In this document: in pieces, positions 33,011 to 45,892 of the stretch | Numbering within the stretch: the stretch's first letter is position 1 | Layout: every line of letters begins with the position of its first letter | Assembly: GCA_944472135.2 (NCBI GenBank) | Contig: OX235262.1 | Span: forward strand, 166,841,509 to 166,905,508 | Length of the DNA stretch: 64,000 nucleotides | Direction: 5' to 3' | From: Trichobilharzia regenti | Lineage: Eukaryota; Platyhelminthes; Trematoda; Strigeidida; Schistosomatidae | The notes under the pieces: model-generated | Told to the model about the DNA's origin: nothing | Databases searched by the model: none | The model's input: only the letters and a program-made list of their open reading frames with translations | Made by a program: the position numbers and the translations under genes

Positions 33011-34865
33011 GACACGTAGGCTCCACTTTGGAAGATGTGAAGAATGTACAAAATATGGTGATAAATAATCTAGTAAAACTCTTAAACATGAAGGCGATTA
33101 ACAGAGAGAAACTCAATTTACTAAAGCCCACGCAGTCCCAATTACTAGACATGTATGGTCTGATAAAAACACATAAACCTAACATTCCTTTACGTCCCAT
33201 GATTTCAATGTGCAGATCTCCAACCCACAGTGGCTAGTGGAGATATTAGAGTCTATGAGAAGAGGCTTCTGTAAGTTTCCATTGAAAGATATGTTTGAGT
33301 TAATTGATTGTCTTGATAACGTTGATATAAAGGACAAAGCCATTTTTCCCCAGATGTTGATTTTTTATTTACAAATGTATCTCTTTAATAGACGGTTGAC
33401 ATTTAATCTGATTACATGTCTTACAACTATTTCCTCTTACCACTGTCCATATCTTATCTAAAAGAGTTACCGCTTCAATGTACTAACGATGTTAAATTTA
33501 CATTCCAGGGCGAGCATTATCGCCAGATAAGTGGCGTCGCTAAGGGAAGTCACCTAGGCCCAATTTTAGCTGATATATATATATTGCATGCTAAGAACCT
33601 AGTGGAGGAAGAAATTGGAAAAGTTTATTTTTATAAAAGATATGTGGATGACATTGTAGTCACCTATGATAAACCGACAGACGCCGTGGAAATTCCTAAC
33701 CAGATCAAATGAGTACAAAACAGTATATCGTTAACATACATTAAAGGAAATAGTGATTGTTTGCCGTTTTTAGATGTATTCGTAACCCGCCGATAAGATT
33801 GGGTCAGTAAAATTATCTGTCTACAGAAAGTTCACATGGACGGTACAGTATCTAAATTATCATAGATCCTGTCAACTACAGTATAAAAAGCGTTGGTGAA
33901 ATGTTTGTTCTAATGCATTCATTGTATACATACAGCGGACACTACTGAAGAAAAAACACAGAATCTCGTTGAAACATTTCTTAGATAACAATTACCCGCT
34001 GAGATTCATTAAGCGTTGCGGAAGTGTCAACCAAAGAGATCTAATGGTTCAATCAGTTTCTGATATGTATCCACATAATGTGTGTTGTTTTTGACGGTCT
34101 GTTATATTTTGCTTTGTATAAATGGATCGATATTCCATTGTAATTGACAGTATGTTTTTGTGTGTCCACTAACTAAACAAACATGTCTGACCTTGTTGTC
34201 ACGTGACATTACAGCCAATCATGTTAAGACTGTCTACTGATTCGTTCATTTTTGAACATTCGCTCATACACATGTGTGACATTGATTTTCCTTGTTGTTT
34301 TGAAAAATACAAGTATCATCGTGAACCTGGTGGTTTTCTGGTCTCCGCCTTCTTGCGTCAGACTATTAATTACTCGACCAGTACATAACAGTTCATATAA
34401 AGGATGTTTAAATATCCTTGCCGTTCAGAGGTGGTCAACAAAGTCTGGTCACTAAACAAAGTCTCAAGGCAGCAATTAAACGAACTTTCTGTGCATCTGA
34501 GCTTATCTTCATAGAGAAAACGGGATTTATATTGTTCTGTAGCCGAACGACAGTGTTACATCCACTGTGCTTATCAGTTTTCATGCCTGTGTTGATACAT
34601 GTACATAGGCTGGCCCCATCCGCCTCTGCAGGTTAGGGCTTCAGAACATATTCCACAGTGGCTGCAACAATAAATAGAATTGCCGGATACAACTGTTCCC
34701 GGAAATAGATGTCCAACACCACCTACAGCGGTGCACATTATAGAGACGGGTAATCAGGTTGATTTCAACAATACCTTTTGGCCCATATACAAAAATGTTG
34801 GTCTGCATACTTAAATTCGTCGAAGCTTTAGCTATAAAAGGACTTAAACCTGTCTAATGTGTCCA
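33010..34865 (+). pseudogene. PLE-C remnant: RT and GIY-YIG with insertion
   Basis: Frameshifted PLE. In order: LDMYGLIKTHKPNIPLRPMI (33148-33207), QWLVEILESMRRGFCKF (about 33225-33280), motif B VAKGSHLGPILADIY (GMGS changed to AKGS, about 33535), catalytic YKRYVDDIVVTYDK (33630-33671), then LDNNYPLRFIKR (about 33985) and a linker. After the foreign piece at 34079-34382 come AAIKRTFCASELIF (about 34450-34510), CAYQFSCLC, YMYIGW (about 34568-34615), then an ETGNQVDFNNTF region near 34750. Its 3' region runs to about 35220. Confidence 0.8.
34079..34382. mobile_element. 304-bp insertion in PLE-C, LTR-like
   Basis: Splits the PLE-C frame. The hexamer ACATAA occurs at both edges (34073-34078 and 34383-34388). 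The insert contains TATAAATGG near 34115 and CCAAT-like GCCAATCA near 34213. Length and promoter-like boxes resemble an LTR, perhaps on the minus strand (TGTACTGG start), but the ends do not settle on clean TG...CA. No similarity to the two solo LTRs was seen. Confidence 0.45.
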
Positions 34866-35094
34866 AAAGTTATTTGTTATCACCTTAAACCTGCCTTGGT
34901 AGTCCAAATTAGAACGAAGGGCCAACTGACTTCATAAATATTTTCAACCCCTTCTTTGCTTTGTATTTTCTCTTTTTCTATTACTTACTCACACCTTTTG
35001 CGTCATCTCCCTACTCATTATTTGTGACATTGACCTGTACACAATCTGACATGTATCGTAATTAATTATTATGCATGCCTTCTTGCCTTCTATA

Positions 35095-35420
35095 AAAACT
35101 GTGTATGACAAGTACGCGTGTGATCAGAATGCCCGAAATGTGTTGCGCAAATATGCATTTACAAGTTTCAGATAAAGTACGTCTTCTTATTGTGTTGTAG
35201 AAATTCATAAAGGAACTGATTGCTTTAAATGGTTTATATTTATAATTTAATTGTTAATTTATTTATATGTCAGAGTTAGTCTGATGAGATTTAATAGAAA
35301 ACAAAATATTGTTCGCTTATATGTGCTGTTCTGAACTGTGACATGATGAACATAATAGTTCTTTCTGATAGTCCAAGTTTATGGATGAAGAAAGTTTTAC
35401 CTTTGATAAGATTCACATCG
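35095..35420 (+). repeat. PLE-C 3' terminal region and following repeat
   Basis: 35095-35215 is shared with 10280-10410. The next block (35255-35360: GTCAGAGTTAGTCTGATGAG, TTGTTCGCTTATAT) is shared with 30895-30990. Non-coding. Confidence 0.45.
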
Positions 35421-35549
35421 TATTGTTATTATTATTTTCATTTAGAGTGTTTTCAGTAGCATCGTATTTTCAGACCACAGAGATAAGCAGCAAACTTTCA
35501 TTTAAAAAAAATCCTGATTTTATAATCTACTCTGACTTATAACAAAGGT

Positions 35550-36905
35550 TTTCTTGTATTTCCCAGTGACTGAAAAACTAAACAATACAGTTGTTGTTTT
35601 TACTGACGTTTCGCTATTTAATGCTGCTGCTAATAGCTTAATCAAAGTATTATCACATCAAAGTTTACAAAGTCTCAGCTTATGTATACAACAACTTAAT
35701 CATATTTCCTCAACATGGGGTCATTTTCACGTTGTCGAATTGGCCAATCGGTGAGGATAAGGAAACCAGGTGTAGACTGTTGGATTTAATAAGTGTCTAA
35801 AATTATCATAGCAGCGTGTGTTTATATAACTAAATTGCTTATCACATCCGTGTTTATTTTGTCACTTCATGGGTGGTGGTGTTGGGTGTTGTCACCAGGT
35901 GAAATTCCATCATTCCTATTGAGGCAATTTAGATTCCACTTGACATTAGACGTTTTTTGTGATTTCTGAAATGCTTTTTCTGGATGATGATTTCAATATT
36001 GTCAAAATCAATTTTGTGGCCTGATTCTATAGCGTGTAGACCACATATGGCTGATGATTTTTCAAGTTTTTCTAGTTCAATTGGATTTCTTGTTGGTCGA
36101 ACACAGATGCTCTATGATGTTCATTTCTTCTCATTTTGATTTCTCGAGATGTTTGTCCGATTTAGATCACATCACATTCAAAGCATTTTATTTTATAGAC
36201 ACAATTAGGTAGAGAATCTTTAGGGATTTGGTATTTTATATAGACAACGAAGCTTCGAAGTGTATCTGATGTTTTGAAGAAAACCCTAATGTCGAGCTGA
36301 ATGAGTACTCTTCTGATATCGTCTGACGTCTCTGATATACATGGAATGACAACTATTGAGGCCCATTTCTTCGGAATACGTTTATGACCATACTTAATGT
36401 CAGTGTTGATTTTGTTGATGAAGTTCTCTAGGTAGTTTTTTTTCTTGAGAGTTTCAGTAATGTTTGATATTTCTTCTTCTTTTTCTTTCTCATCCATTAA
36501 CATTAAAGAGTGTGCTCGTCTAAGAAGACTTGAAACAACTGATAACTTTGCTCTGATGGAGTATGATGATCCGAAGTCTAAATATTTGTTGGAGTGGATT
36601 TTCTTCCTGAATATAGGTACACTAAAATGTCTGTTTTCTCTCCTCTCAACTAGGCAGTCTAGAAATGGTAGTTCACCGATATCTGATTCTGCTTCCAAAG
36701 TAAACTGAATTCTGGGAGACAGATTGTTCAGTTTTTCCAAGAATGAACTGTGTGAATCTCGTTTTAGCACAACAAAAGTATCATCACATGTCTTAAGCAT
36801 ATTTTAAGGCGTGAGTATGGTTGAAAAGATGTTATCTTCGAATATATTCATGAAAAGATCAGCCACCATTAGTGAAACTGGTGAACCCGGTGAACTGGTG
36901 AACTC
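35550..36905 (-). pseudogene. PLE-D remnant: RT end, linker, GIY-YIG start and 3' region
   Basis: On the minus strand: GSPVSLMVADLFMNIF (motif B region, about 36885-36840), a frameshift, then CDDTFVVLKR (motif C with the YV of YVDD lost, about 36790), then IQFTLEAESD, ELPFLDCLVERR, a long charged linker, RRVLIQLDIRVFFKTSDTLRS, and CVYKIKCFECDVI followed by a stop and IGQTSREIK (GIY-YIG, about 36190-36140). The 3' region (35550-35945) recurs at 14370-14985. Confidence 0.8.
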
Positions 36906-37505
36906 TGACTTCTCACTACGTTTTAGAAATAAGAATCCATATGTATAGAATTTATTCTGTCCCTTCGCAGACGTGTGTTAAAATAAACTGAACACTTTAA
37001 ATTAGTTTTAGCATATGCACAAATAATGTATTCTAGAGTCGACCTGTTTTCCTGGCATGTCATAAACACGCAATTTCTATCAAATGTCTGATCATCTATT
37101 CAATTTTCGCATAGTCTGTATTTTTTTATCATGACTCACATTCAATGTATAATATAACTTTGTTAGAGTGGTTTTAATTTTTTTCGTATGCTAAGGAATC
37201 TGTTGCGTGACAACTTATGATTCTCAAATATGACTATGAATGAGTTAAAAGTTTTATTTCTCTTCTGTGATGAATTCAATTATTGGTTACGGCAAACAAA
37301 ATGGCCGGTTGATTTTATTATTTTTGTTATTATTATTTCAATTTACAGTTTCGTAAGCAAATTTAATTACATTTACTTTAAATGATATGTTGTTGTCTGA
37401 AAGATTTTACAAAGATTAAGTTGTGGAGTACACGAAAATATGATTGTACTTTTTTTGTTAGATGTTGAAATTAGAGACATTGTATATGACTCTTGTTTAA
37501 AACGA
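36905..37505. other. No recognisable gene
   Basis: AT-rich sequence. No assigned feature. Confidence 0.4.
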
Positions 37506-37506
37506 T

Positions 37507-39060
37507 TCTTGTTTTAGATGTAGTTGTGTTCGCTGAGCTGAATAATTGATTTGCGAAGCCTTCATCACCCTACTAGGCAACATCTTCAGCGCATACTTCA
37601 ATTTGAAGTGAGCTTTTGGATTTATCCACGAGTTTATTCATCAACCCTCCTGGTGATCTTGGACGTGATTGGTTGTTTATGCGTGTTTTCACACCTTCTA
37701 GGTTACTTGTATCGGAACTGATTGTTTCTTTGACTTGAACTTTGACCCTTCATGTTTGAGGTTTCCTTCTTATTGGTTGATAAATTTTGCCTATCTCTAT
37801 GTGTCTATTGATTGATGATTCACTGGAATGCCAAGCTTCTAAAAATTCTCTAGCATTCTTGTTATTTCCTCTGTCTAATATTTGAACGCTGGTTGTCCCA
37901 GTCGAATTGATGTCCGTGGTTGTCTGTGTGTAGTGAAATGAGGGAGTGGATATCATGTCTTTTGACGGCTAGCTTATGCTCGTGGATACGAAGACGAAGG
38001 GGACGTCTACTTTGGCTAATGTAGTGTTTTTCGCGATTGTTACAGTTTATTTTGTAGATGATGTTGGTTCTATCTTCTTTCGTTGTTGAGTCTTCTGGTT
38101 TACATATAACTTACTGATGTGATTTTGTTGGTTTGAGTACGACGTCAATTCCTAAGGTTTGAAGAGTCTTGTAGTGATTTCTGAAATGCCCTTTATATAT
38201 GGTAGGGCGATTTTCTTTGTGCTTTCCTTGGTGGCTTTTGGTTTGGTAGGTTGGCTTGGAGGTATATGTCTCTGGATGAAATTCCGTGGATATCCATTCT
38301 TCTGGAAGACGTCCATGGGATACTTTTCTTCAATTTTCCTTAAGGTGGGAGTGCTGCAGTGAGTCCTTGCTCTCTTGAATAGTGTTTTATGCAATTCCTT
38401 TTGTGTGTTACTGGATTGTTGCTCTTGTAATTCAGTATCGGGCCTGTGTGAGTTGACTTCCTATAAACTTGTGTTTCTAATTCCCCTGTGGTTTTTTGCT
38501 TGACAAAGACGTCAAAAATGGTATTTTGTTCTCGGATTCCTCTTCTCTTGTGAATTTGATGTCGTTGAAGACGTTGTTTATTAAGTTGTGAGTTTTATCC
38601 AACTCGTTTCTTTTGATGATTACAAATGTGTCGTCAACGTAGCGTATCCAAATCTTGGGTTTGATCTTTGGAAGGATTATGTTTTCGAGTGTCTGCATCA
38701 CTGCTTCTGCAATCAAACCTGATATTGGCGATCCCATGGGTGTTCCTTTGACTTGTTCATATATTGGCCGTTGAATTGGAAGTATGTTGTTAGGCATAGA
38801 TTGATGCATTCCATCCAGCTTATGTGTTGCATTTTTGATTGTTGTGGAAGTTGTTCGTCGTTGCTAAGTAATTGCTCCATGGTTTCTTTTGCTAGTTTTT
38901 GTCCGATAGAGGTATATAATGCTGTCACGTCGAAGGACACCATTATTTCTTGTTCATCTATTGGGATGCCTCCGATTTTCTCTACAAATTGGATAAGAGA
39001 GTTGGTACAATGATCACAAGATTCCGTTAGGTGTTTCAGTTTTCTGTATAATTCTTTAGA
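37507..39060 (-). pseudogene. PLE-E, minus-strand truncated copy
   Basis: Collinear with 55260-56806 on the other strand. On the minus strand: MVSFDVTALYTSI (motif A, about 38943), a frameshift near 38760, GTPMGSPISGLIAEAVMQ (motif B, about 38750), IRYVDDTFVII (catalytic box intact, about 38645), EEESENKIPFL, then TPTLRKIEEKYPMDVFQK and FIQRHIPPSQP (38350-38260). GIY-YIG remains lie near 38050-37930, with the 3' region to 37507. The N terminus is missing (truncated near 39060). Confidence 0.8.
37552..37593 (-). ncRNA. Hammerhead-like motif at PLE-E 3' end
   Basis: Minus strand: GCG CTGAAGA core, a stem II hairpin with loop AGTA in which one side is mutated (TTGCC/GGGTGA), then GAAGG in place of GAAAG and CTTCGCA. 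The better-preserved version is at 56726-56760. Confidence 0.4.
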
Positions 39061-39214
39061 AAAACTATATGTTGTAGAATTTCAAACCTAAAGGAAAGAT
39101 TTCCTAGATATCACCTAATGAGCTGAGATGTAATCAAGTAAGTTTCTCACTAATCACTATTAATATATCTCATACATTCTTAAAATATCAAAAACTGATA
39201 TATTCAAAGTGGTT

Positions 39215-39380
39215 ACAGGATTTCATCATTAATTGACATTGGTTAGAGAACCTTCAGAAAACCTGTGAGTACTAGAGAGCTGTTTCGTCCTAGTTTGGGA
39301 CTCTTTAGCAACACGCACCAAGCAGGGTTCGAACCCAAAGCCTTCTGGTTACAAGGCAAGCTCGTAGACCATAGCAAACA
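39215..39380 (-). mobile_element. SINE-2 copy
   Basis: On the minus strand: B box GGGTTCGAACCC near 39330, a ribozyme region (39269-39314) with stem II GTCC/GGAC and GAAA intact, but core CTAAAGA (G5 to A) and stem III CAGCTC changed, then TTTTCTGAAGGTTCTCTAACC and the tail. Probably inactive. Confidence 0.75.
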
Positions 39381-39489
39381 TACGTTAGAAGCTTTCGGTA
39401 TGGTTCGGGTTCTCTGACCTGGGTAATTTAATTGTGAAACTTTCATTATCATTATAGACAGCATATTCAGTGATTTTTAAATCCAAAGT

Positions 39490-40690
39490 GATTTATTTTG
39501 TTATTTAATTCCCCATGATGACACCGATATCTTCTTTGATGACCTTATTTGTCAATAATTGTCTTAAGAGGTTTTCTTACCCCTGTGGTAAGTTCTATTG
39601 GCATGGATCGTTTCGATGACCTGAAATTTAAACTCTCAGCTGTGTTTTGCCTTGCTCTTTATTGATTGATAAACTTCATCTCTAACACCATGTATGTTGA
39701 CGGAATACTGATCAGAGAAACAAACTTCTAGGAATAATCTGGTATTTCTAGTATTTCCGCTGGTTAACAATGTCACATTCTCCCGGTCAAACTGGTACCC
39801 TAAATAGTCCACATATATTCATACAATTTAAACGAATATCAATTATTTTGATTTCTAGTTTACTTTCTTGAATTCAGAATTGAAGGGGATATCCTTTTGG
39901 ACAATATACGGCTTTTGAGAGTTGATATACTTTCTCATTTCTTCTTCTCCTTTTAAGCCTCTTCCCCCACATAATACTGAATTGGGGTGAATGTATTCAA
40001 TTGTGCGAGTTATTGAATTTCGAATATTTTCACATTTGCATGTTTCCTGGAGAATTTTGAAAAAAGTCCACTTTACATTGTAGTAAGCTATCAGTAAGCT
40101 GTCTGTAGAGACACTGGATCAAAAATATAACCACACCAAAAAATTGCAATGTGCGTAATGATGACGACTAACTCATTGTGTTCTGAAAGCGACAAACTGA
40201 TCCCTGCATCCAACTTGAGAAAGACAGTCACAAGAACCTCCAAAGACAGCGAAAAGACGACTGATCATCATGAGATCTACGTGGTTCTACTCAATAATAA
40301 AAGCATCAAAAAGTAAAAATTATTTCAACAGTGTTTTCAGATAGCTACGCAGATCAGACAACTCTTCAGTACTAAACAAGTAGTCGACAACAAAACTAGT
40401 CAGTCAGAATTCAACCATAAGAAGTATCCTATAATCAACCAGAATACTTCAAACGGGGTGGAATCAAAACTCTGTTGGCAACAATCACACACAGACCAAT
40501 TCTCACAGACAGTTCAAGGTCAGAATGACCTTCATTAACTCAAACAAAATCACTTCATAAAACAACACATTATCAGTGCACCGCACAACCGCCACACAAC
40601 GAGAAACGTTCAAATTAGAGATTGAACAGGAACAAAGAGAAATATTAAGTCTGAAGTCAACATAAAATATATGCAGATGTCAGGGCGGTG
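39490..40690 (-). repeat. Left arm of a 1.2-kb inverted repeat
   Basis: Reverse complement of sequence at 44465-45893. The outer part (39490-40135) is a PLE-like fragment. On the minus strand DYLGYQFDRENVTLL (about 39820-39775) matches the GHQFDWDN region after GIY-YIG in other PLEs. The inner part (40185-40690) is an R1 copy. The arms look closely similar over most of their length apart from the SM-alpha insertion in the right arm. Confidence 0.75.
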
Positions 40691-41795
40691 ATATATAGTG
40701 AAGGAGGAAAATGGACTAAAAGTTACAAAGTTAGTTGACATATTCAAATAGGTATAAACGTTCTAACTATTCGTCCAGTAGGGATTCTTCAACCAATTTT
40801 TTTTTCGGTTACCAAAATAACTTTTTCTTATCTTCACGCAACCAGCAGAAAATCTATGCTGGTGTATCCACGCTGAAATTCCATCTACCATTTTCCAAGT
40901 ATCCTTGATTTATTCGCCTAAAGCATATGTCATAATTCATTGATTTTCATACACATTTACTAATTCTATTAAGCCTGTTGATAGATGCTTGCCTATTCAA
41001 CTTCCTTACACTTGTCAATGTAGCAAAGAAAACTACAGGGGACAATAGAAGTTATGATAACTGTGTAAAATATCTTGAGTGTTTTGTTTATAAAAAGTAG
41101 AGAAGTGAATTTCGGTTGTCCTTATTGGGAAGAAAAACCAACTAATACAGATTTTATTCGTCATAATCCCCGAATCAGTCAGTTTACCTCATCATATCAT
41201 ATCATATATGAATCACTAATACAGGATGGCATTCAATTTTCATACAACTGTCTCGTGAAGTGATTTATAAGAAAGACGGACTGTCACTGCATCCATATTT
41301 CACGTACTTTTGTAGTATTTACATATGAAGTCACTAAAATTAGACAAACCACCTGCGTATAAATTAGTTAAAAATATTGTATATCATTATATATATATAT
41401 ATATTAACAGGACGAGAGAGGAAGACGAAGTGAAACTGGAAGTCTGGAAGACAGAGAGGGTGGGAGAGAGAGAGATGAAGAGTATGCTTGTATGCAAATA
41501 TGTCCTATGACTGCATAACGAAATGTCTTAAAGGAGACAAATGAACTTGTTTTAATGCTTTTTTTAATTCAGAGAAAAATATCCACTTAAAACCATCTTT
41601 TTCAGACATAATGAATACTTCACTCTTTTATCCATTTATAGAATAACTAACTACTTAATGAAAACACTTATATAAGAATATTAAACTAGTAAATATTTAT
41701 GAATTAAATAATCACGAATAGCATAAATTTTGATGAGACAAGAAAAGTCATTAGAATGTTTGATTTGAGTATATTGTATGTAGAAAATCAGAACA
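40690..41795. other. No recognisable gene
   Basis: AT-rich spacer containing a (TA)n run at 41388-41404. No element recognised. Confidence 0.4.
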
Positions 41796-42715
41796 GGTGA
41801 AGAGACTCTTTTCAACGAATTTATTACCCTTTACAAGCTGATAATTACTGTTCACTAACCTGAAGGACAAGATCTCCCAGTTAACAAACTCTTTGTGCGC
41901 TATCAACTCACCTGCTAGTGTGGAGCTAGGTATATCGGTCGTTTGACTCTAGTTTTGTTTAAGAGGGTGCAAGAACACTGTCCTACATGGTTGCGAAGAC
42001 GTGGAATTGTAGCAATCATTGAGCATCTGTTCGATAATGATCACACCATCTCTATAGCCTCCACCTTTGAAGTCATCTACAAGGTGAAAGTAATTTGCCC
42101 AAATCACTACATAACCGATTCATCTGTAGTGCTTGAAGCTTTGACTATAGAAATAGAAAAGCCAGATCTCTGTATACAGAAGAAGTTCGTTCAACCCCTC
42201 CAACTTTCTTCGACTTACTCCCTCTAAGCTAAAGTATAATAATTTTTTCGTTTTGTATATTCAGTTTATATACTCTTCGTTTATTGCGTCAATTGTTACT
42301 ATTACTATTCTCACTCTGAACTGCCCCAAGTATTATTTCACTCGCTCCATTTGTCACTCTAGATCAATTTTTTTAGTCTTGCAACGTTAAGTTCTATGTC
42401 GTGAAATTTCACACAATGCTACGTAACGTTTTTATTCTCATTCGATTAACCTACGAATCTCATAATTGCACACCCTTCCAGGTTCAATACATCTTATGAA
42501 TAATTCTATGTATGACATTAGTTGGTTTGGCCACTTGACATTTAACTATGATAGTAAAAACACGCATTTTCATTGCATTTCATTATTATTATTTTATGCA
42601 TTCACACTTATGATTCAATTCCCTTAGTGGATTTAATTTCTTACCAACCATGTATTTATATACGATTGTACAGCATGATAATAAATTCGTTGAAAAAAGT
42701 CTCGTTTTGTTCTTC
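41795..42715 (+). pseudogene. PLE-A, 5'-truncated head-to-head copy
   Basis: 41799-41838 is an inverted copy of the PLE-A terminal motif (GAAGAGACTCTTTTCAACGA). Sense sequence begins about 41880: YQLTC, stop, CGARYIGR, then a 94-codon frame (41943-42227) with VQEHCPTWLRRRG, AIIEHLFDNDHTISI and EIEKPDLCIQKKFVQPLQL, matching the PLE-A C terminus. A diverged 3' UTR and a terminal motif at 42675-42710 follow. It again has an inverted 3'-end piece on its 5' side. Confidence 0.8.
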
Positions 42716-42869
42716 ATTCATTGGGAAATACAAAAAGCACTCTTATTATAATGAATACACAATTATAAATGAATTAGAATTCAGCATAATGTGATGCTTG
42801 TAAGGGGTATCTATGCTAAGCTGGATATTATAAGTAACTTTATGATAATAATACCTTTTCATCCTTGAT

Positions 42870-44446
42870 TATCAGAAATCTTGAATGCAATCAAGCTTCT
42901 GAAAGCTGGAAAAGCAGCTGGACCAGATGCAATACTCCCTGAAGCACTAAAAGCGGAACCAGAGACTACAGCAGATATACTGACTCCATTAGTGCGAAAG
43001 GTCTGGAAGGAGGGAAAGGTGCCTACTGACTGGAGGAAAGGTTACCTCGTGAAACTACCAAAGAAGGGCGACTTATGACTCTGCAAGAACTGGCGAGGAA
43101 TCATGCTCCTGTCAACGCCAAGTAAAATCCTGAGTCGCATCATCCTGGAGAGATTAAAGGACGCACTGGAGACAGAACTCCGACCAGAACAAGCTGGATT
43201 CAGGGAAAGGCAAATCATGTGCTGACCAAATTGCAACTCTACGCATCATAATCGAACAAAGCATGAAATGGCAATCAAACCTCTACCTCAACTTTATAGA
43301 CTTCGAGAAGGCCTTCGACAGCGTTGACCACGAAGTAATTTGGAAATTACTCGAGTACTACAGTGTACCCCAAATATTCATCAACCTTATTCAATAGCTG
43401 TACGACAACATCACATGTCAAGTGATCCAGCAAGGCGTTTGGAGTAAACACAGGAGTGAGACAGGGGGGCTTATCATCACCAATGATATTCTTAATTGTG
43501 TTGGACTGACTGGATTCTGCGTCAGACAGCGGGAAACGAGAAACGGGACAGGGATATCCTGGACCGACGTGAATAACCTAGAAGACCTGGATGTCGCGCG
43601 TGGATGATTTATGTTTGATGTCACACAAAATCGAAGACTTACAAACGAAAACTAACAAACTAGTCGAGGAAGCAGTCGGCGAAGACAGGACTGCATGTGA
43701 ACAAAGACAAGACGGAGGTTATGAAAATAACCAACAACAACAGCAACATCCAGCGTCAATCACCATCAACGGGAGGGATTTGAAAGAGGTTAGTTACTTC
43801 ATTCGCTTATCTAGGGAGCATTGTCTCAACTACAGGAAGTCGGAACGGACGAAGATGTCAAATCGAGAATCAGGAAGGCGAGCGAGAAACACATTCATCA
43901 ACCTGAAACCAATCTAGAAATCTTCGTCATACAGCATCAGCAACAAAATTCGATCGGATTTTCAATATAAACGTAAAGTCAGTCAGTTCTTCTATACGGA
44001 ACGGATCAGAAACTTGGCGGGTGGGTAACAAAGAATATTTCCAACAGGTTACTGCAGACCTTTATCAACAACTAACTGTCTTCGCTGTATACTGAAGATC
44101 AGATGGCCGGAAAGAATCACCAACAAGGAATCATGGGAACAAACAATGCAAGAACCAATCGCCCACCAAATATGCAGGAGATAGTGGAAATGGATCGGAC
44201 ACTCGCTGAGGAGACCGCTGGGTGACATTGCGCGTCAAGCCCTCGAGTGGAACCCGAAAGGACAGCAGCGATTGGGACTTCCAAGGGTGAAATGGAGGAG
44301 ATTGTGTCAAGGAGTTGAAACAGTATGGACTAACATGGATGCAGGTGAAAAGTACAGCAGAAGGAAGACAGAAGCAAGTAGAGACGTGCAGTTGAAGCCC
44401 TATGTTCCACTAGGAACCCAAGGGAACAATAATAAATAATAATCCT
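42870..44446 (+). pseudogene. RTE LINE, 5'-truncated RT copy
   Basis: Same family as 48028-50190. The frame 42881-43078 has LKAGKAAGPDAILPEALK, VWKEGKVPTDWRKGYLVKLPKKGDL. After a stop and frameshifts come NWRGIMLL, RPEQAGFRE, LYLNFIDFEKAFDSVDHEVIW (motif A, about 43285-43345) and a damaged motif B and C (DLDVARG at the FADD site). Then the C-terminal Q-rich part (43591-43917), LLYG, RRPLGDIAR-like sequence, and the 3' UTR ending TTGAAGCCCTATGTTCCACT plus an AATAATAAATAATAAT tail. Lacks the endonuclease. Confidence 0.85.
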
Positions 44447-44816
44447 AGACTGTATATCACACTTCTGACATTTGCATATTTTATGTTGACCTCAGCCTTA
44501 ATATTTCTCTTTGTTCCTGTTCAATCTCTAATTTGAACGTTTCTCGTTGTGTGGCGGTTGTGCGGTGCACTGATAATGTGTTGTTTTATGAAGTGATTTT
44601 GTTTGAGTTAATGAAGGTCATTCTGACCTTGAACTGTCTGTGAGAATTGGTCTGTGTGTGATTGTTGCCAACAGAGTTTGGATTCCACCTCGTTTGAAGT
44701 ATTCTGGTTGATTATAGGATACTTCTTATGGTTGAATTCTGACTGACTAGTTTTGTTGTCGACTACTTGTTTAGTACTGAAGAGTTGTCTGATCTGCGTA
44801 GCTATCAGAAAACACT

Positions 44817-45044
44817 TACTGAATTCAATAATTAATATGACCCGTTGCACAAGAGGTGGCTGTCGTGGCCCAAGTGGTCTAGTGGATAACGCTTTGGCGT
44901 TTGAAACTATGGGTACTGGGTTCGAGCCTCAGTGGGAACATCATCACTCACTGAGAAATGCAGGTACATCCAGTTGACGAGTCCCAAATAGGACGAAATG
45001 AGCATCCTGGATTCCACTGCTAGCCACCATCCACCAATTGTATA
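44817..45044 (+). mobile_element. SM-alpha-type SINE with hammerhead
   Basis: A tRNA-like head with A box TGGCCCAAGTGG (44866-44877) and B box GGTTCGAGCC (44919-44928), then a hammerhead and the tail CCACTGCTAGCCACCATCC. Imperfect 15-bp repeats CTATCAGAAAACACT (44802-44816) and CTATCTGAAAATACT (45045-45059) flank it as a target duplication. The uninterrupted target survives in the inverted-repeat partner near 40345, which confirms the borders. Confidence 0.85.
44967..45011 (+). ncRNA. SM-alpha hammerhead, C3 to U
   Basis: Stem I ATCCAG/CTGGAT (perfect), core TTGACGA (C3 is T), stem II GTCC/GGAC with loop CAAATA, GAAA, short stem III TGAGCA, TC. The layout is that of the known Schistosoma hammerhead, including the upstream CAGGTAC loop strand used for tertiary contact. 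The C3 change should lower activity. Confidence 0.8.
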
Positions 45045-45892
45045 CTATCTGAAAATACTGTTGAAATAATTTTTACTTTTTGATGCTTTTATTATTGAGT
45101 AGAACCACGTAGATCTCATGATGATCAGTCGTCTTTTCGCTGTCTTTGGAGGTTCTTGTGACTGTCTTTCTCCAGTTGTATGCAGGGATCGGTTTGTCGC
45201 TTTCAGAACACAATGAGTTAGTCGTCATCATTATGCACATTGCAATTTTTCGGTGTGGTTATAATTTTTGATTCAGTGTCTCTACAGACAGCTTAGTAAT
45301 AGTTACTACAATGTAAAGTGGACGTTTTTCAATATTCTCCAGGAAACATGCAAATGTGAAAATATTCGAAATTCAATAACTCGCACAATTGAATACATTC
45401 ACCCCAAGTCCATATTATGCGGGATAAGAGGCCCAACTGTAAAAGAAAACAAGACAAAGACCATCTCTATGACAAGGTATATGAAGTCTCTAAAGCCATA
45501 TATTGTCCAAAAAGTATATCCCCTTCAATTCTGAATTCAAGAAAGTAAACTAGAAATCAAAATAATTGATATTCGTTTAAATTGTATGAATATATGTGGA
45601 CTATTTAGGGTACCAGTTTGACCGGGAGAATGTGACATTGTTAACCAGCAGAGATACTAGAAATACCAGATTATTCCTAGAAGTTTATTTCTCTGATCAG
45701 TATTCCGTCAACATACATGGTGTTAGAGATGAAGTTTATTAATCAATAAAGAGCAAGGCAAAACACAGCTGAGAGTTTAAATTTCAGGTCATCAAAACGA
45801 TCCATGCTAATAGAACTTACCACAGGGGTAAGAAAACCTCTTAAGACAATTATTGACAAATAAGGTAATCAAAGAAGATATCGGTGTCATCC

